Shown piece after piece: positions 25,969-36,489 of a stretch of 64,000 nt of DNA (position 1 is the first letter of the stretch; each line of letters begins with the position of its first letter). The stretch covers positions 1 to 64,000 of the forward strand of contig CAWITB010000043.1 in NCBI GenBank assembly GCA_963838885.1, written 5' to 3'. Source of the DNA: JAICMB01 sp963838885. GTDB lineage: Bacteria > Acidobacteriota > Terriglobia > Bryobacterales > Bryobacteraceae. The translations under genes were made by a program, and so were the position numbers. Below the pieces are notes generated by a model. The model saw only the letters and a list, made by a program, of their open reading frames with translations. It searched no databases and was not told where the DNA came from.

Positions 25969-28794
25969 TTATTTCGTGATTGCGGACCGGGCGCGCAGGT
26001 ACTTTCCGGTGTAGGAGTTCGGGGCGCGCATGATCTGCTCCGGCGTGCCTTGGGCGACAATCTCGCCGCCCGCGTCGCCGCCCTCCGGCCCCAGATCGAT
26101 CACCCAATCGGCGCTGCGGATCACGTCCAGGTTGTGCTCGATAATCAGGATGCTGCCGCCGTTGCGGATCAGGCGGTCGAAGGCGTCGAGCAGCTTGGCG
26201 ATGTCGTCGAAATGCAGGCCCGTGGTCGGCTCGTCGAAAATGTACAGCGTGCCTTCGCAGCTTGCCTGGCAAAGATGAGCGGCGAGTTTGACGCGCTGCG
26301 CTTCGCCGCCGCTCAGCGTCGTCGCGGACTGGCCCAAGCGGAGATAACCAAGCCCCACATCGGCCAGGACTTTGAGCCGGTTCACCAGCCGCGGGACGCC
26401 GGAAAAAAACGACAGAGCCTCTTTAACGGTGAGCTGCAGCACCTCGTGGATGTTCTTGCCTTTGTAGCGAACGTCGAGAATCGCGCTCTTGAATCGGGTT
26501 CCCTTGCACTCTTCGCAAAGCAGTTCGACATCGGCGAGAAACTGCATTTCCACCGTGACGGTCCCGTCGCCCTGGCAGTTCTCGCAGCGGCCGCCGGGAA
26601 TGTTGAACGAAAAATGGCCGGCGCCGTAGCCGCGCTTTTGCGCCTCCGGCGTGCACGCGAACAGCTCGCGTATAATGTCGAACGCCTTGATGTAGGTTGC
26701 CGGGTTGGAGCGCGGAGTGCGGCCGATGGGCGACTGATCGACCAGCACGACCTGCGTCAAGAGACTCGCGTTTTCTACCCGGCCGCAGGTCACTTTTTCG
26801 ATCGCGCCGCCGAGTTCGGAATTCTCCTCCGGCTCCGTTTCATTGCGGAGCTGACGCTCGAGCGCCTTATAGATGACGTCGTGAACCAGCGTGGATTTTC
26901 CCGAGCCGGAGACGCCGCTGATCGCCACCATCATGTTTAGCGGGATGCTCACGTCGATGTTTTTGAGATTATGGGCGCGCGCGCCGAAAAACTTGACCGT
27001 GCGCTTGGGATTCACCTTACGGCGGCTGGTCCCATGCCAGGCCTGCATCTCGCCTTTGAGATATCGCGATGTGAGCGAGGCGGCGCCGTCCTCGAGCAAT
27101 TTGGCATAGGAGCCTTCGAAAATCACGCTGCCGCCGAGCTCGCCGGCGCCGGGGCCGAGATCCACAATGTGATCGGCGGCGCGCATGACGTCTTCATCGT
27201 GCTCGACAACCACGATCGTGTTTCCCAGATCGCGCAACTCACCCAAAATCCGAATCAGCCGGCCGGTGTCGCGGCTGTGCAGTCCGATCGATGGCTCGTC
27301 GAGCACGTAGCAGGCGCCCACCAGTCGCGATCCGAGGCAGGTGGCAAGCTGGATGCGCTGGGCTTCCCCGCCGGACAGCGTCGAGGAAAGGCGGTCGAGC
27401 GTGAGGTAATCCAGGCCGACGTCGTTCAGGAATTTCAGACGCTGGCGGATCTCGAACAGTATTTTATCCGCGATGGCGTTCTCTTCCGCCGTCAGATCGA
27501 GCGCTTCAAAGAACTCGTATGTCCGCGCGATATTCAGGCGCACGATATCGGGGAGCGTGCTGCCGCCGACGCGCACGTTCATCGCATCATGCCGCAGGCG
27601 GGAGCCCTTGCAATCCGGGCATTGCGCGTACCCGCGATAGCGGCTCAGGAACACGCGCACATGAACCTTGTACTTCTTGGTTTCAACTTCCGCGAAGAAG
27701 CGGCGCGCGTGATCGTGGACGAACTGTTTTTCTTCCGGGCTCAGATCGCCGAAGGGCGCGTTCAAGCGGACCTTTGCTTTCTTGGCGGCCGCGGCGAACG
27801 TCTCGTCCCAGTACCAACGATATTGCGGCTTGGTCCAAGGGTCGACGGCGCCCGCGGCGAGAGAGATTCCGTGGTCCGGAATGACCAGATCCATGTCGTA
27901 GTCGATGGTGTTGCCGAAGCCCTGGCAGCGCGGACAGGCGCCCATGGGGTTGTTGAAGCTGAACAGCGCAGGCTCCGGCGTCGCCATTGCGATTCCACAG
28001 CGCTTGCAGGCGAACTTCTCGCTAAAGCGCAACGATTCGCCTTCCGCCGCCGGCTGGAAAATCACTTCGCCCGCTTCGCGGTAGCAGGTCTCCACAGTGT
28101 CGACGATGCGCTGATGCAGCTCCGGCGAAATGGCGATGCGGTCCACGAGCGCGAAGAGCGGCTGCTTGAAATCGATGTCGAGGAGCGACTCCGGCGTGGA
28201 GAACTCGAAAATACGGCCATTCTGGAAGAGGCGAGTGAATCCTTTTCTTCGCAGTTCGAAGAGGTGGTCCCGCAGGGCCTCCGTGGTCGTCTCGGAATGA
28301 ACGGGGAACAGCGCGGACCAGCGCGAGCCTTCGGGTTGCGCGAGCATGCGCTGCGCGACCTGGTCGACCGTGTCGCGCTCTACGAGCTCGCCGCATTGCG
28401 GGCAATAGGAGCGGCCGGCTCGCGCGAACAGCAGGCGCAGAAAGTCGTACAGCTCAGTCGAGGTCGCGACGGTCGACCGCGGATTTCGCGTGGTGTTTTT
28501 CTGCCGGATGGCGATGGGCGGAGCGATGCCGGCAATCTCGTCCACATCCGGCTTTTCCATGCGCTCCAGAAATTGGCGCGCATAGGCGGATAGCGATTCG
28601 ACATAGCGCCGCTGCCCTTCCGCGTAAACCGTATCGAAAACCAGCGACGATTTGCCGGAGCCGGAAACGCCGGTGACGACGGTCAGCAGGTTATGCGGAA
28701 TCGCGAGCGAGACATCTTTGAGGTTGTGGACTCGCGCCCCTCGAATGAAGATGGAATTGTCCAAGGATAGTTGCGGCGAGCAGTGCGCCCGCAT
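25969..28794 (-). CDS. uvrA: Excinuclease ABC subunit A
   Basis: 941 residues from ATG 28794, the size expected for UvrA. First ATPase: P-loop GVSGSGKSSL (42-51), the FDTVYAEGQRRYVESLSAYA block, zinc-binding CKRCG and CPRCQGFG region, and signature TLSGGEAQRIQLAT. Second ATPase: GVSGSGKSTLVHDV, a zinc finger with CENCQGDG and CEECKGTRF, and TLSGGEAQRVKLA with FDEPTTGLH. It scans DNA for bulky lesions as a dimer and loads UvrB. The frame stays open to 28992 and has a hydrophobic beginning there, but family alignment supports the 28794 start. Starts eight bases upstream of the TPR gene, though on its own it is a stand-alone repair gene. Confidence 0.96.
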   Translation of the reverse strand: MRAHCSPQLSLDNSIFIRGARVHNLKDVSLAIPHNLLTVVTGVSGSGKSSLVFDTVYAEGQRRYVESLSAYARQFLERMEKPDVDEIAGIAPPIAIRQKNTTRNPRSTVATSTELYDFLRLLFARAGRSYCPQCGELVERDTVDQVAQRMLAQPEGSRWSALFPVHSETTTEALRDHLFELRRKGFTRLFQNGRIFEFSTPESLLDIDFKQPLFALVDRIAISPELHQRIVDTVETCYREAGEVIFQPAAEGESLRFSEKFACKRCGIAMATPEPALFSFNNPMGACPRCQGFGNTIDYDMDLVIPDHGISLAAGAVDPWTKPQYRWYWDETFAAAAKKAKVRLNAPFGDLSPEEKQFVHDHARRFFAEVETKKYKVHVRVFLSRYRGYAQCPDCKGSRLRHDAMNVRVGGSTLPDIVRLNIARTYEFFEALDLTAEENAIADKILFEIRQRLKFLNDVGLDYLTLDRLSSTLSGGEAQRIQLATCLGSRLVGACYVLDEPSIGLHSRDTGRLIRILGELRDLGNTIVVVEHDEDVMRAADHIVDLGPGAGELGGSVIFEGSYAKLLEDGAASLTSRYLKGEMQAWHGTSRRKVNPKRTVKFFGARAHNLKNIDVSIPLNMMVAISGVSGSGKSTLVHDVIYKALERQLRNETEPEENSELGGAIEKVTCGRVENASLLTQVVLVDQSPIGRTPRSNPATYIKAFDIIRELFACTPEAQKRGYGAGHFSFNIPGGRCENCQGDGTVTVEMQFLADVELLCEECKGTRFKSAILDVRYKGKNIHEVLQLTVKEALSFFSGVPRLVNRLKVLADVGLGYLRLGQSATTLSGGEAQRVKLAAHLCQASCEGTLYIFDEPTTGLHFDDIAKLLDAFDRLIRNGGSILIIEHNLDVIRSADWVIDLGPEGGDAGGEIVAQGTPEQIMRAPNSYTGKYLRARSAITK

Positions 28795-29113
28795 CTCAAT
28801 TATCCCGCAACATGATCCCGCAACGGGGCGGTCCCCTAAACCCGGATGTCGAAGTAGAAGACAGCGGGTGTCACCGGCAATATCGGCAATCATCGAAGGG
28901 AATGGTCGGGACGATTCCGGGCCAGCTCCAGGCAGGTATCTGAAAGCCAGTTTTAAGAGCGCGAGGCTGGCGAACAGAGCGAGAACGCGCAAGCAACGAC
29001 CTGTACACTCGGATTATTTCTTTCGCATTTCCCTCTATTCTCGCCGGAACCGGCCGCATAAATGCGGTTCGCGTGTGCGCGTTTTCGGCTGGATGTGGCA
29101 ATATCAAGAAATT
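28795..29113. other. Divergent intergenic region, uvrA and hydrolase
   Basis: 319 bases between divergent starts. A weak inverted repeat, GAACCGGCCGCAT with ATGCGGTTC, lies at about 29046-29070. No LexA-type box of either common kind is apparent. Nothing else is recognised. Confidence 0.4.
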
Positions 29114-31232
29114 ATGACCCGCCGCCAATTGCTCAGCGCGTTAAGCGTCGTTCCGCCGCTCGCCGGATTGCGCGCCGCGACGCCGCCGTCGCACTCCGAT
29201 GTTTATCCCGGCGTCGCATACCGCGACTATTTTCGTTGCTTCCCGGATTTTCTGGATGGCCTTGCAGCGCGCGCCTATCGAACGAGAAATCAGCAGCTCG
29301 CCGCCCTGACAACGCCGGGAGCCGTGCGCCAGCGCCAGGGGTGGACACGGGAAACCTTCTGGAAGCTGGTGGGCGGAGCGCCGGAACGGACGCCACTGCG
29401 CGTCCGCACCATTGGAGGGTTTGATCGAGAGCACTACCGCGTCGAGAAGTTGCTGTACGAAAGCCAGCCGAATTTGCACGTCCCGGCGAATCTTTACATT
29501 CCCAAGTCATACCAGCCGCCATTTCCGGGCGTGCTGTTTCAGATGGGGCATACGGCGAACGGCAAGGCGGGCGCGACCTATCAACGGTGCTGTCAGGGGT
29601 TGGCGCAGTTGGGCTACCTGGTGCTCGCCTTCGATCCGATGGGCCAAGGCGAGCGAATCTACTATGGGAAAACCGCGGCAACTTCCGGGGCGACTAACGA
29701 ACATTCGCAGGCCGGTCGCCAAATGCTGCTGGTGGGACACAGCGCTACGCGCATGCAGGTGTGGGACGCGGTGCGGAGTATGGACGTGCTCGCTTCCCAT
29801 CCGCTGGTGGATCCAAAGCGCATTGGCGCTACGGGGCAATCCGGTGGAGGGACGACGACCATGTTTCTGTCCGCGGTGGACGATCGCATTGCCGCGGCGG
29901 TGGTGTGCAGCGGAATTACCGAGAACGTGGCTTGCGCGAACTTCATCGCGCCCGGCTCGACTGACGACGCCGAGCAGAATTTCCCCGGTTCCGGTCCGCT
30001 CGGCTTCGATCGTTGGGACCTTTTGTACCCGCTGGCTCCGAAGCCGCTGTTGGTGAGCGTAAGCGATAGAGATTTCTTTGGCACTTATTCGCCGAGCTAC
30101 ATTTCGAGCGGTTGGGAAGAATTTCAGAAATTACGAAAAGTGTATGCCGTGCTTGGACAGGAGGGCCTGATTGCCTGGGGCGGGACTCCGCTTCCGCACG
30201 GGCTATCTTACGACACGCGGTTGCTTGTTTATAACTGGTTCGCGCGCTGGCTCAAGGGAGAGACGGCTCGCATCGAGGTGGAACCGCCGACGAAGCTGGA
30301 GGCCGATTCGACGCTGTGGGTGTCGACATCGGGCAACACCGTGCGGTCTTTCTCCGGCGAGACTCCCTTCTCGCTGACGCTGGCGGCAATGCCGAAGACG
30401 CGCACGCCGGAGGACCTGAAGACGCTCCTCGGGGCGGAGATGCCGGCGCGCAGGTCTGGCCGCTCGCGTTCTGAAGCAGGTACCGTCCGCCGGGTGCCGG
30501 ATCGAGGCGATAGAGATTCCGTCCGCGCCGCGCGTGTGGTTGCCGGCCTGGCTGTTCCGGCCAAAAGCAGGCGCTCCGGTCAAATCGGTGCTGTTGTTGC
30601 TCGAGCCCGCCGGCCGCAACGGCGGTTGGCAGGAGGGCGGACTGTATCAAACGTTGGCGGTGGATGGCCACATCGTGTGCGTGCCGGATCTGCGCGGAGT
30701 GGGCGACCTCGTGCCGGAGATGGGGCGCGGCGCGGCGCACCACGCGGCCCGTCACAACAGTGAAGAAGAGTGGGCGTGGGGATCGTTGATTCTGGGCAAG
30801 CCGCTGCTCGGACAGCGCGTGACGGATATCCTGGCAGTCCAGGAGGCGGCGCGCCATCACGATGGCGCCGGGGAGCATTCCCTCGTTGTGGCCGCACGGG
30901 GCAAAATGACCGTGCCGGCCCAGTTTGCCGCGGCGCTCGATTCCAATTTCTCCACCCTATATCTTTCCGGGGGTCTGTTGTCCTTCCGCAACATCGTGGA
31001 GACGGAATACTATACACATCCATTCGCCAATTTTCTGCCGGGCGTCTTGCGCCATACCGACCTGACGGAGTTGCCGGGTCCTAAGCGCGTTGTATTGGCG
31101 GGTGTGGTGGACGCGGCCGGTCAGGCTGCTCCGGTCGATATTGTGCGGGAAGCCTACTCTAAAGCGGCAAACGTGGACGTGGTTGCGGAGGCGCGCTGGG
31201 ACGCCGCGACGCTGGGGGCGCTCGCATCGTGA
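29114..31232 (+). pseudogene. Tat-exported alpha/beta hydrolase (acetylxylan esterase-like), one frameshift
   Basis: From ATG 29114 the N-terminus MTRRQLLSALSVVPPLAGL is a twin-arginine signal. The hydrolase core includes PANLYIPKSYQPPFPGVLF, VLAFDPMGQGERIYYG and the nucleophile elbow IGATGQSGGGTTTMF; the catalytic His is probably in PLPHGLSYDTR. Near 30464 one extra G shifts the frame. The protein then continues ARVLKQVPSAG, APRVWLPAWLFRPK and SVLLLLEPAGRNGGWQEGG, a second hydrolase-like domain of about 250 residues, to the stop at 31232. Corrected length is about 705 residues. Such proteins act on carbohydrate esters or peptides outside the cytoplasm. It precedes an Oar receptor by 52 bases. 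Confidence 0.8.
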
Positions 31233-31284
31233 TCGCGCGGCCATTAGCATCGGCGATAGAAATCTACATCACGAGGATGGTTGA

Positions 31285-34200
31285 ATGTCAATAGCACGGC
31301 GAAGTATGAGGATCTCCCTACTTTTTTTGACTTTGATCGGTACAGCCGCCTGGGGGCAAACGGCGCAGATCGTCGGAACCATTTCCGATGTCACCGGCGC
31401 CCGAGTGCCGGACGCGAAAGTCACCGCCACCGAGGTCAATACGGGCGCTGAACGGACTGTGACTTCTAATGCGGAAGGGTACTACACAATTCCACTTCTC
31501 CCGCCGGGTAGTTACACCATCAAGGTTTCCAAGGAAGGATTCAACGAGGTAACTCATTCCGGCGTCACCCTTGCTGTCGGCGACAATGCCGCCATTGACG
31601 TCACGCTCACTGTTGGAGCAGTTTCGCAGGCGGTGGCCGTAACGGCGGTGGCGCCGCTTGTGGATACGCAGAGCGGGACGATCAATCGCGTGGTCGATCA
31701 GCAGCGCATCGTCGATCTGCCTTTAAATGGTCGCGATATTACGCAACTATTGACGGTTCAGGCGGGCGTTCTCCAGACGGTATCGTCGGCGGGAGTAGTC
31801 GGGAACGCCTTTGTCGTTAACGGCAGCCGTAATACCGGCGTCAATTTCCTGCTCGATGGCGCCACCAATGTGAATTCGTACCAAAACTATAGCGGCGAGT
31901 TCCCCAATCCGGACGCGATCGAAGAATTTGGGATGCAGACGAATAACTTCAGCGCCGAATACTCCAATGCGACAGGGGCCGTCGTGAGCGTCGTGACTAA
32001 GTCGGGCACGAACCAGTTCCATGGCTCGGCGTTCGAGTTCCTTCGCAACGGAGATCTCAATGCGCGCAACTTCTTTGCCGCTACCACGGACTCATTGAAG
32101 CGCCACCAGTTCGGTGGGACGTTCGGTGGACCAATAATCAAGAACAAACTGTTTTTCTTCTTTTCCGCGCAGGGCACTACAATACGCAGCAACCCGGTGC
32201 TCACCAAGCAGTTTCTTCCTACCACGGCCGAACGCGGTGGCGATTTTTCCGCGATTGCCAAGCCTATAATCGACCCGCTCACGAATGCCGCTTTCCCAGG
32301 CAATAAGATTCCGCTCTCGCTGTTGAATCCGGTGTCCATTGCCTTTTTGAAATACCTGCCGGATCCCGGCACGCCGGACGGCTCGCGCCTCGAAGGGACC
32401 CCCACGATTAATAATCAGCAGGAATATACCGGCAAAGTTGACTGGCTGGTGGGGAAGCACAGCATTAGCGGGAAATATTTTTACACTGATTTCACTCAAC
32501 CTTTCACAGGCAACTTACAGGACTACGCGACGATGACTGGAGCGGGCGTGGCCAAATCCATTCAGCCCTATAGCCATATGTCCGTAGACGATGTGTACAC
32601 AATCTCGCCGGCGTTGTTGAATAGCTTCACGTTCGGCATTCGCGCCGACCGCCAATTCAACGACTGGGGCGCCGTTACTCTGCCGCTCGACTTCCAACAG
32701 GCCGGCGTGCAGGGGATTGCCGTGCCGAGCCCCACTTCTGTCTACATCAGCGTTTCCGGAGGTTTTACCGCGCGGCCAGGCTGGCAATACGACTTGCATG
32801 AAAGGGACATTCAAGAGTCGGACACGCTTACCTGGATTCATGGGCGGCATGAGTTGAAATTTGGAGGTGAGTTCATTCGGACTTCAAACAGCATCAAGAA
32901 CGAGTTTCGACAGATGGGTATGTTCACCTTCAACGGCTCAATCAGCGGTAATGCCATGGCGGACTACATGCTTGGAGATGTCTATCAGTTTTGGCAAGGC
33001 GGAGGAGAGTATAAGGAGCTTCGCGAAAATCGCTGGGGGATGTTCGGCCAGGATAACTTCCGGGTGACTTCGAAACTGACCTTGAACCTTGGATTGCGTT
33101 GGGATCCATTATTTCCGCCGCACGACGATTTGGGGCGGGTCGAATGTTTCGAGCCTGGGAAGCAGTCCACGCGATTCCCAAATGCTCCATCGGGCTACCT
33201 GCTTGCCGGCGACCCCGGTTGTCCCGCGGGCGGCTTTAATCCGGATCTGGGCGTTTTGGCCCCTCGATTCGGTTTTGCGTATCGCTTTGGCCAGCGTACG
33301 GTCGTTCGTGGCGGGTTCGGCCTGTTCTGGAATCCCCTCTGGACGGAGCAGTACAATACCGACGTCGACTCCGCGCCGTTTAGCGATCAGGTCACCATAT
33401 ATGGCGTCAATTTCTCCAACCCATATGCGGGCGCCGCGAACCCGTTCCCGCAATCTTACGCGCCTTTCTCGCCGCCCAAGGATGTCGCGTTCCAACTTCC
33501 ACTGGGCCAGTTTGGCGTTTTTTCTCAAGGTTGGCGACCGAGCTATCAAGAGAGCTTCAACCTGACCATCGAGCGGGAGCTGATGCGGAATACGGCTGTG
33601 CGCTTGAGCTATATCGGAAACGAAGGCCGGCATCTCTCCTATGTCGTGGATGTGAACTATGCGCAATATGCGCCAGGGGCCACGGTCGCAAATACACAGC
33701 AGCGGCGTCCGTATGCGAACTTCGGAGAAGTGCTCAATGCGCCCTCCGATGGAACATCCAGTTATAACGCGCTGCAGCTTGCGGTGGAGCGCCGGCTAGC
33801 CCAGAGCCTTTCGTTCGAAGCGAATTATACGTGGTCGAAATCTATCGACATTGGTTCTACGGACGCCGAACCAGGGCAGGGCACGCCTATTATTCCAACG
33901 AGTCTCAGTGCCAATCGAGGCGTCTCCGATTTCGATCATACACAGCGGTTTGTAATGTCATACGTGTGGGCGCTGCCCACCTTCAAACAGAGGAACTCCC
34001 TCGTTCGAAGCACTATTGGCGGATGGGAATCCACCGGCATTCTGACTGTGCAAAGCGGCTCGCCATTCAGTATTTTGTCCGGGGTGGATAACTCGCGAAG
34101 TGGCGACGGCATTGATCGCGCGGACCTGGTGGGCAACCCCTACCTGGACTCCAGCCGGCCGGACGGGCAGTTGATCAAAGAATACTTTAATACCGCGGCT

Positions 34201-34566
34201 TTTGCCCCGAATGCGCTTGGCACGTTCGGGACCGCGCCGCGGAATATCCTGCGCGGTCCTGGCTTGACGAACTTCGATTTTGGATTGATGAAAAAGTTCA
34301 TGATAAAAGAAAAAGCGGCGTTACAGTTTAGAGCCGAGTTTTTCAACGTGTTCAACCACCCGAACTTTGGGAATCCAGTGAGTACCCTGAATGCGAGCAA
34401 TTTCGGGGCAATCACAGGCGCTGGTTCGCCGCGCATCGTACAGTTCGCGCTCAAGCTTGAGTTTTTAGTAATTTGGCCCGGCATTCTGGATGACCAATTA
34501 TGCAAAGAACGATTTGCCCGTTGGCTTGACAGGACTACTGGATGGCAGCGGCACTCTCGCGCATGA
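31285..34566 (+). CDS. Oar-like TonB-dependent receptor
   Basis: 1093 residues. Signal peptide (MRISLLFLTLIGTAAWG after a short basic start), then a carboxypeptidase-regulatory-like domain (QIVGTISDVTGARVPDAKV, TIPLLPPGSYTIKVSKEGF) and the plug (LPLNGRDITQLLTVQAGV, FLLDGATNVNSYQNYSGEF, SVVTKSGTNQFHGSAFEFL). The beta-barrel runs to RIVQFALKLEF. It would move large carbohydrate or peptide ligands across the outer membrane with TonB-ExbBD. The family ends at LEF followed by a stop. Here the sequence is GAGTTTTAG with one T too many, so the frame reads on for 33 unrelated residues. One extra T near 34465 would explain this; without it the protein ends in Phe, as barrel assembly requires. Confidence 0.92.
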   Translation: MSIARRSMRISLLFLTLIGTAAWGQTAQIVGTISDVTGARVPDAKVTATEVNTGAERTVTSNAEGYYTIPLLPPGSYTIKVSKEGFNEVTHSGVTLAVGDNAAIDVTLTVGAVSQAVAVTAVAPLVDTQSGTINRVVDQQRIVDLPLNGRDITQLLTVQAGVLQTVSSAGVVGNAFVVNGSRNTGVNFLLDGATNVNSYQNYSGEFPNPDAIEEFGMQTNNFSAEYSNATGAVVSVVTKSGTNQFHGSAFEFLRNGDLNARNFFAATTDSLKRHQFGGTFGGPIIKNKLFFFFSAQGTTIRSNPVLTKQFLPTTAERGGDFSAIAKPIIDPLTNAAFPGNKIPLSLLNPVSIAFLKYLPDPGTPDGSRLEGTPTINNQQEYTGKVDWLVGKHSISGKYFYTDFTQPFTGNLQDYATMTGAGVAKSIQPYSHMSVDDVYTISPALLNSFTFGIRADRQFNDWGAVTLPLDFQQAGVQGIAVPSPTSVYISVSGGFTARPGWQYDLHERDIQESDTLTWIHGRHELKFGGEFIRTSNSIKNEFRQMGMFTFNGSISGNAMADYMLGDVYQFWQGGGEYKELRENRWGMFGQDNFRVTSKLTLNLGLRWDPLFPPHDDLGRVECFEPGKQSTRFPNAPSGYLLAGDPGCPAGGFNPDLGVLAPRFGFAYRFGQRTVVRGGFGLFWNPLWTEQYNTDVDSAPFSDQVTIYGVNFSNPYAGAANPFPQSYAPFSPPKDVAFQLPLGQFGVFSQGWRPSYQESFNLTIERELMRNTAVRLSYIGNEGRHLSYVVDVNYAQYAPGATVANTQQRRPYANFGEVLNAPSDGTSSYNALQLAVERRLAQSLSFEANYTWSKSIDIGSTDAEPGQGTPIIPTSLSANRGVSDFDHTQRFVMSYVWALPTFKQRNSLVRSTIGGWESTGILTVQSGSPFSILSGVDNSRSGDGIDRADLVGNPYLDSSRPDGQLIKEYFNTAAFAPNALGTFGTAPRNILRGPGLTNFDFGLMKKFMIKEKAALQFRAEFFNVFNHPNFGNPVSTLNASNFGAITGAGSPRIVQFALKLEFLVIWPGILDDQLCKERFARWLDRTTGWQRHSRA

Positions 34567-34946
34567 TGCGAGTAAATATGGAACAAAGGGATTTGAGCGC
34601 CTGACCATGATGGAGGATGCGGTCGGCCATCGAGATCACTGCACGCCGGCACGGAAATGAAGAGTGGGCATCCACCCAGTTCCAGTCGAACGCGGCAACC
34701 CGGACAAAGCGGCCGCGATCCCCGGAGCTGGCGTACCGAGGCGACTCTATATAGGAGCTGAGATCCCAGACACTGCTGATGAGAAATTGAAAGGCCCGCT
34801 ATGTCACAAGCTCCTTATACCAAGCGCCGCAAGGGCGCCCAAGAAGACTGTCTTGAGATCTTTACTTGACCAAGAGACAGCGAGTTTCCTCGTGCCATTT
34901 GCGGCCGCGGATAAAGACCGCGGCACGGCATTCGTAGAATATAAAG
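34567..34946 (+). other. Gap with a possible LamG-domain remnant
   Basis: 380 bases between the receptor and the methyltransferase. From about 34531 one frame reads GLTGLLDGSGTLAHDASKYG and runs on to a TGA near 34660. This recalls the start of LamG/concanavalin-like domains (D-G-S-G-T-x-A-x-D-A-S-x-x-G). It has no clear start or continuation, so it may be a remnant of a second gene fused or deleted here. A 22-residue frame at 34801-34869 is not credible. No promoter or terminator was identified. Confidence 0.25.
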
Positions 34947-36482
34947 ATGCCGGACGGTCGGAGGGGAAGGGCTCGACGGCTCGACGCCTCGGTAGACGCC
35001 GGTTCCTTGGGGCAGCTTCGGGATGCGTTGCGACGCGCGGATTTTACGACGCCGGCGATTATGGGACTGCTGGGCGGCGCTCCAATTTCCGAACTGCGCT
35101 CGCGCAGTCCACGGCTGCTGTTCCATGCCGCGCGCAGCGGGCCGCCCCTGGGCACTCTCATCCGGCTGTTCGTTGCCGGTGTTGCCGTGACAATAGCGGA
35201 GGCGGAAGCGGCTCTCCATCCCACCCCTTTGCGGACGCTCGCGAAGATCGGGGTCCTGCGGATCGCGGGCGGGATGGCGACGCCGCTAATCGCTATTATG
35301 CCGCACGACGATCTCGCGATCGCCTCGGATCAGCCGTTCCGGTCCGGCGGTTCTCCGGACTATGTACCAGGTCTGATGGACAGCAGCGTGTTTCTCGAGC
35401 TGTTCACGATCCGGCGGCCGCTGCGTAACGCCCTCGATCTGGGCACGGGATGCGGGGTGCAGGCCTTGCGCGCCAGTCTTCACGCGGACCGCGTGATGGC
35501 AGTCGACTCGAATGCGCGCGCTTTGGATTTCGCCCGCTTCAATATCATCCTTAATGGGGCAACGAACGTCGAGATGGGGCTCGGGAACGGTTTTGCGCCG
35601 GTCGCGGAGGCCCGCTTCGACCTGATCGTGGCGAATTTGCCATTCGTGATCGCGCCGGCGGCGCGCTATGCATACCGGGACAGCGGGCTGCCGCTCGATG
35701 AATTCGCGCGCGCGATCGTGGCGGAAGCGCCGGCTCATCTGAACGCCGGCGGCTATTGCCAACTACTCTGCCAATGGGTTGAAATCGAGGGTCAGGACTG
35801 GCGCGACCGTCTGGTCGAATGGTTCGACCGCGGCGGATGCGACGTGTGGGTGATGAAAACGGATTCGCTCGCGCCCGATGAGTATGCCGAGAAATGGATC
35901 GCCGACACCGAGCCATGTCAGCCGCAAAGAAGCGGGAGCCTCTTTGACGAGTGGATGCGCTTTTACAAGAGCCGGAAGATCGCGCGCATTCATAGCGGCG
36001 CGATCGCCATGCGGCTGGGAGCGAAGGGCGCGAAGAATTGGATACGCATGGACGAAGGCCCAGGGCGCGCTCGCAGCCCATTCGGCGAGGCGGTGCTCAG
36101 ATCATTCGCGATCGGGGACTATCTCGACGGACTGAGCGACGAGCTTCTCATGCAGGAATGCCTGCGCATCTCACCCGACATACATCTCATCGAGCGTTGC
36201 GATTGGGACCAAGGCGAGTGGCGCAGCGACGCTTGCCAGCTTCGTTTTCACAGAGAGCTGGAATATATGGCCAACATCGACCGTTACGTTTCAAAGCTGG
36301 TCGCGCGCTGCACCGGAGAGCGGCGCGTTCGAGATCTGATCGCGGAACTGGGCGGGGAGACGGGCATCGCGGCGGAGCGCCTCGCCCCCTCCTGTCTACA
36401 GTTATTGCGCGGATTACTCGAGCGCGGCTTCCTGGCGCCCGCACGGCTGCGACACGCAACGGGCGCTAACCCGGTAGAATAG
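34947..36482 (+). CDS. Class I SAM-dependent methyltransferase with N-terminal helical domain (DUF7059-like)
   Basis: 511 residues from ATG 34947. Residues about 1-140 are a helical, probably winged-helix region (GSLGQLRDALRRADFTTPAI, then HPTPLRTLAKIGVLRIAGG). Motif I of the methyltransferase is NALDLGTGCGVQALRAS near 165-180, the acidic motif is MAVDSNARALDFAR, and the substrate motif is VANLPFVI. The last stands in place of the NPPY/NPPF of HemK/RlmG-type N-methyltransferases, with Leu for the first Pro. The C-terminal 200 residues are conserved-looking but unassigned. A glutamine, adenine or guanine target is possible. It is followed after seven bases by the MoxR-like ATPase gene and appears to be the first gene of a three-gene unit. 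Confidence 0.8.
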   Translation: MPDGRRGRARRLDASVDAGSLGQLRDALRRADFTTPAIMGLLGGAPISELRSRSPRLLFHAARSGPPLGTLIRLFVAGVAVTIAEAEAALHPTPLRTLAKIGVLRIAGGMATPLIAIMPHDDLAIASDQPFRSGGSPDYVPGLMDSSVFLELFTIRRPLRNALDLGTGCGVQALRASLHADRVMAVDSNARALDFARFNIILNGATNVEMGLGNGFAPVAEARFDLIVANLPFVIAPAARYAYRDSGLPLDEFARAIVAEAPAHLNAGGYCQLLCQWVEIEGQDWRDRLVEWFDRGGCDVWVMKTDSLAPDEYAEKWIADTEPCQPQRSGSLFDEWMRFYKSRKIARIHSGAIAMRLGAKGAKNWIRMDEGPGRARSPFGEAVLRSFAIGDYLDGLSDELLMQECLRISPDIHLIERCDWDQGEWRSDACQLRFHRELEYMANIDRYVSKLVARCTGERRVRDLIAELGGETGIAAERLAPSCLQLLRGLLERGFLAPARLRHATGANPVE

Positions 36483-36489
36483 GCGTCGT

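Noticed and set aside
26971..28593. 540-residue plus-strand frame opposite uvrA
   Set aside because: Codon-shadow of a long GC-rich gene; its protein is Arg/Gly/Ala-rich without any family, and uvrA is certain.
28795..28992. In-frame upstream extension of uvrA with a hydrophobic start
   Set aside because: UvrA proteins have no such extension and no ribosome-binding site was seen there.
34801..34869. 22-codon plus-strand frame
   Set aside because: Too short, no start signal, no family or context.
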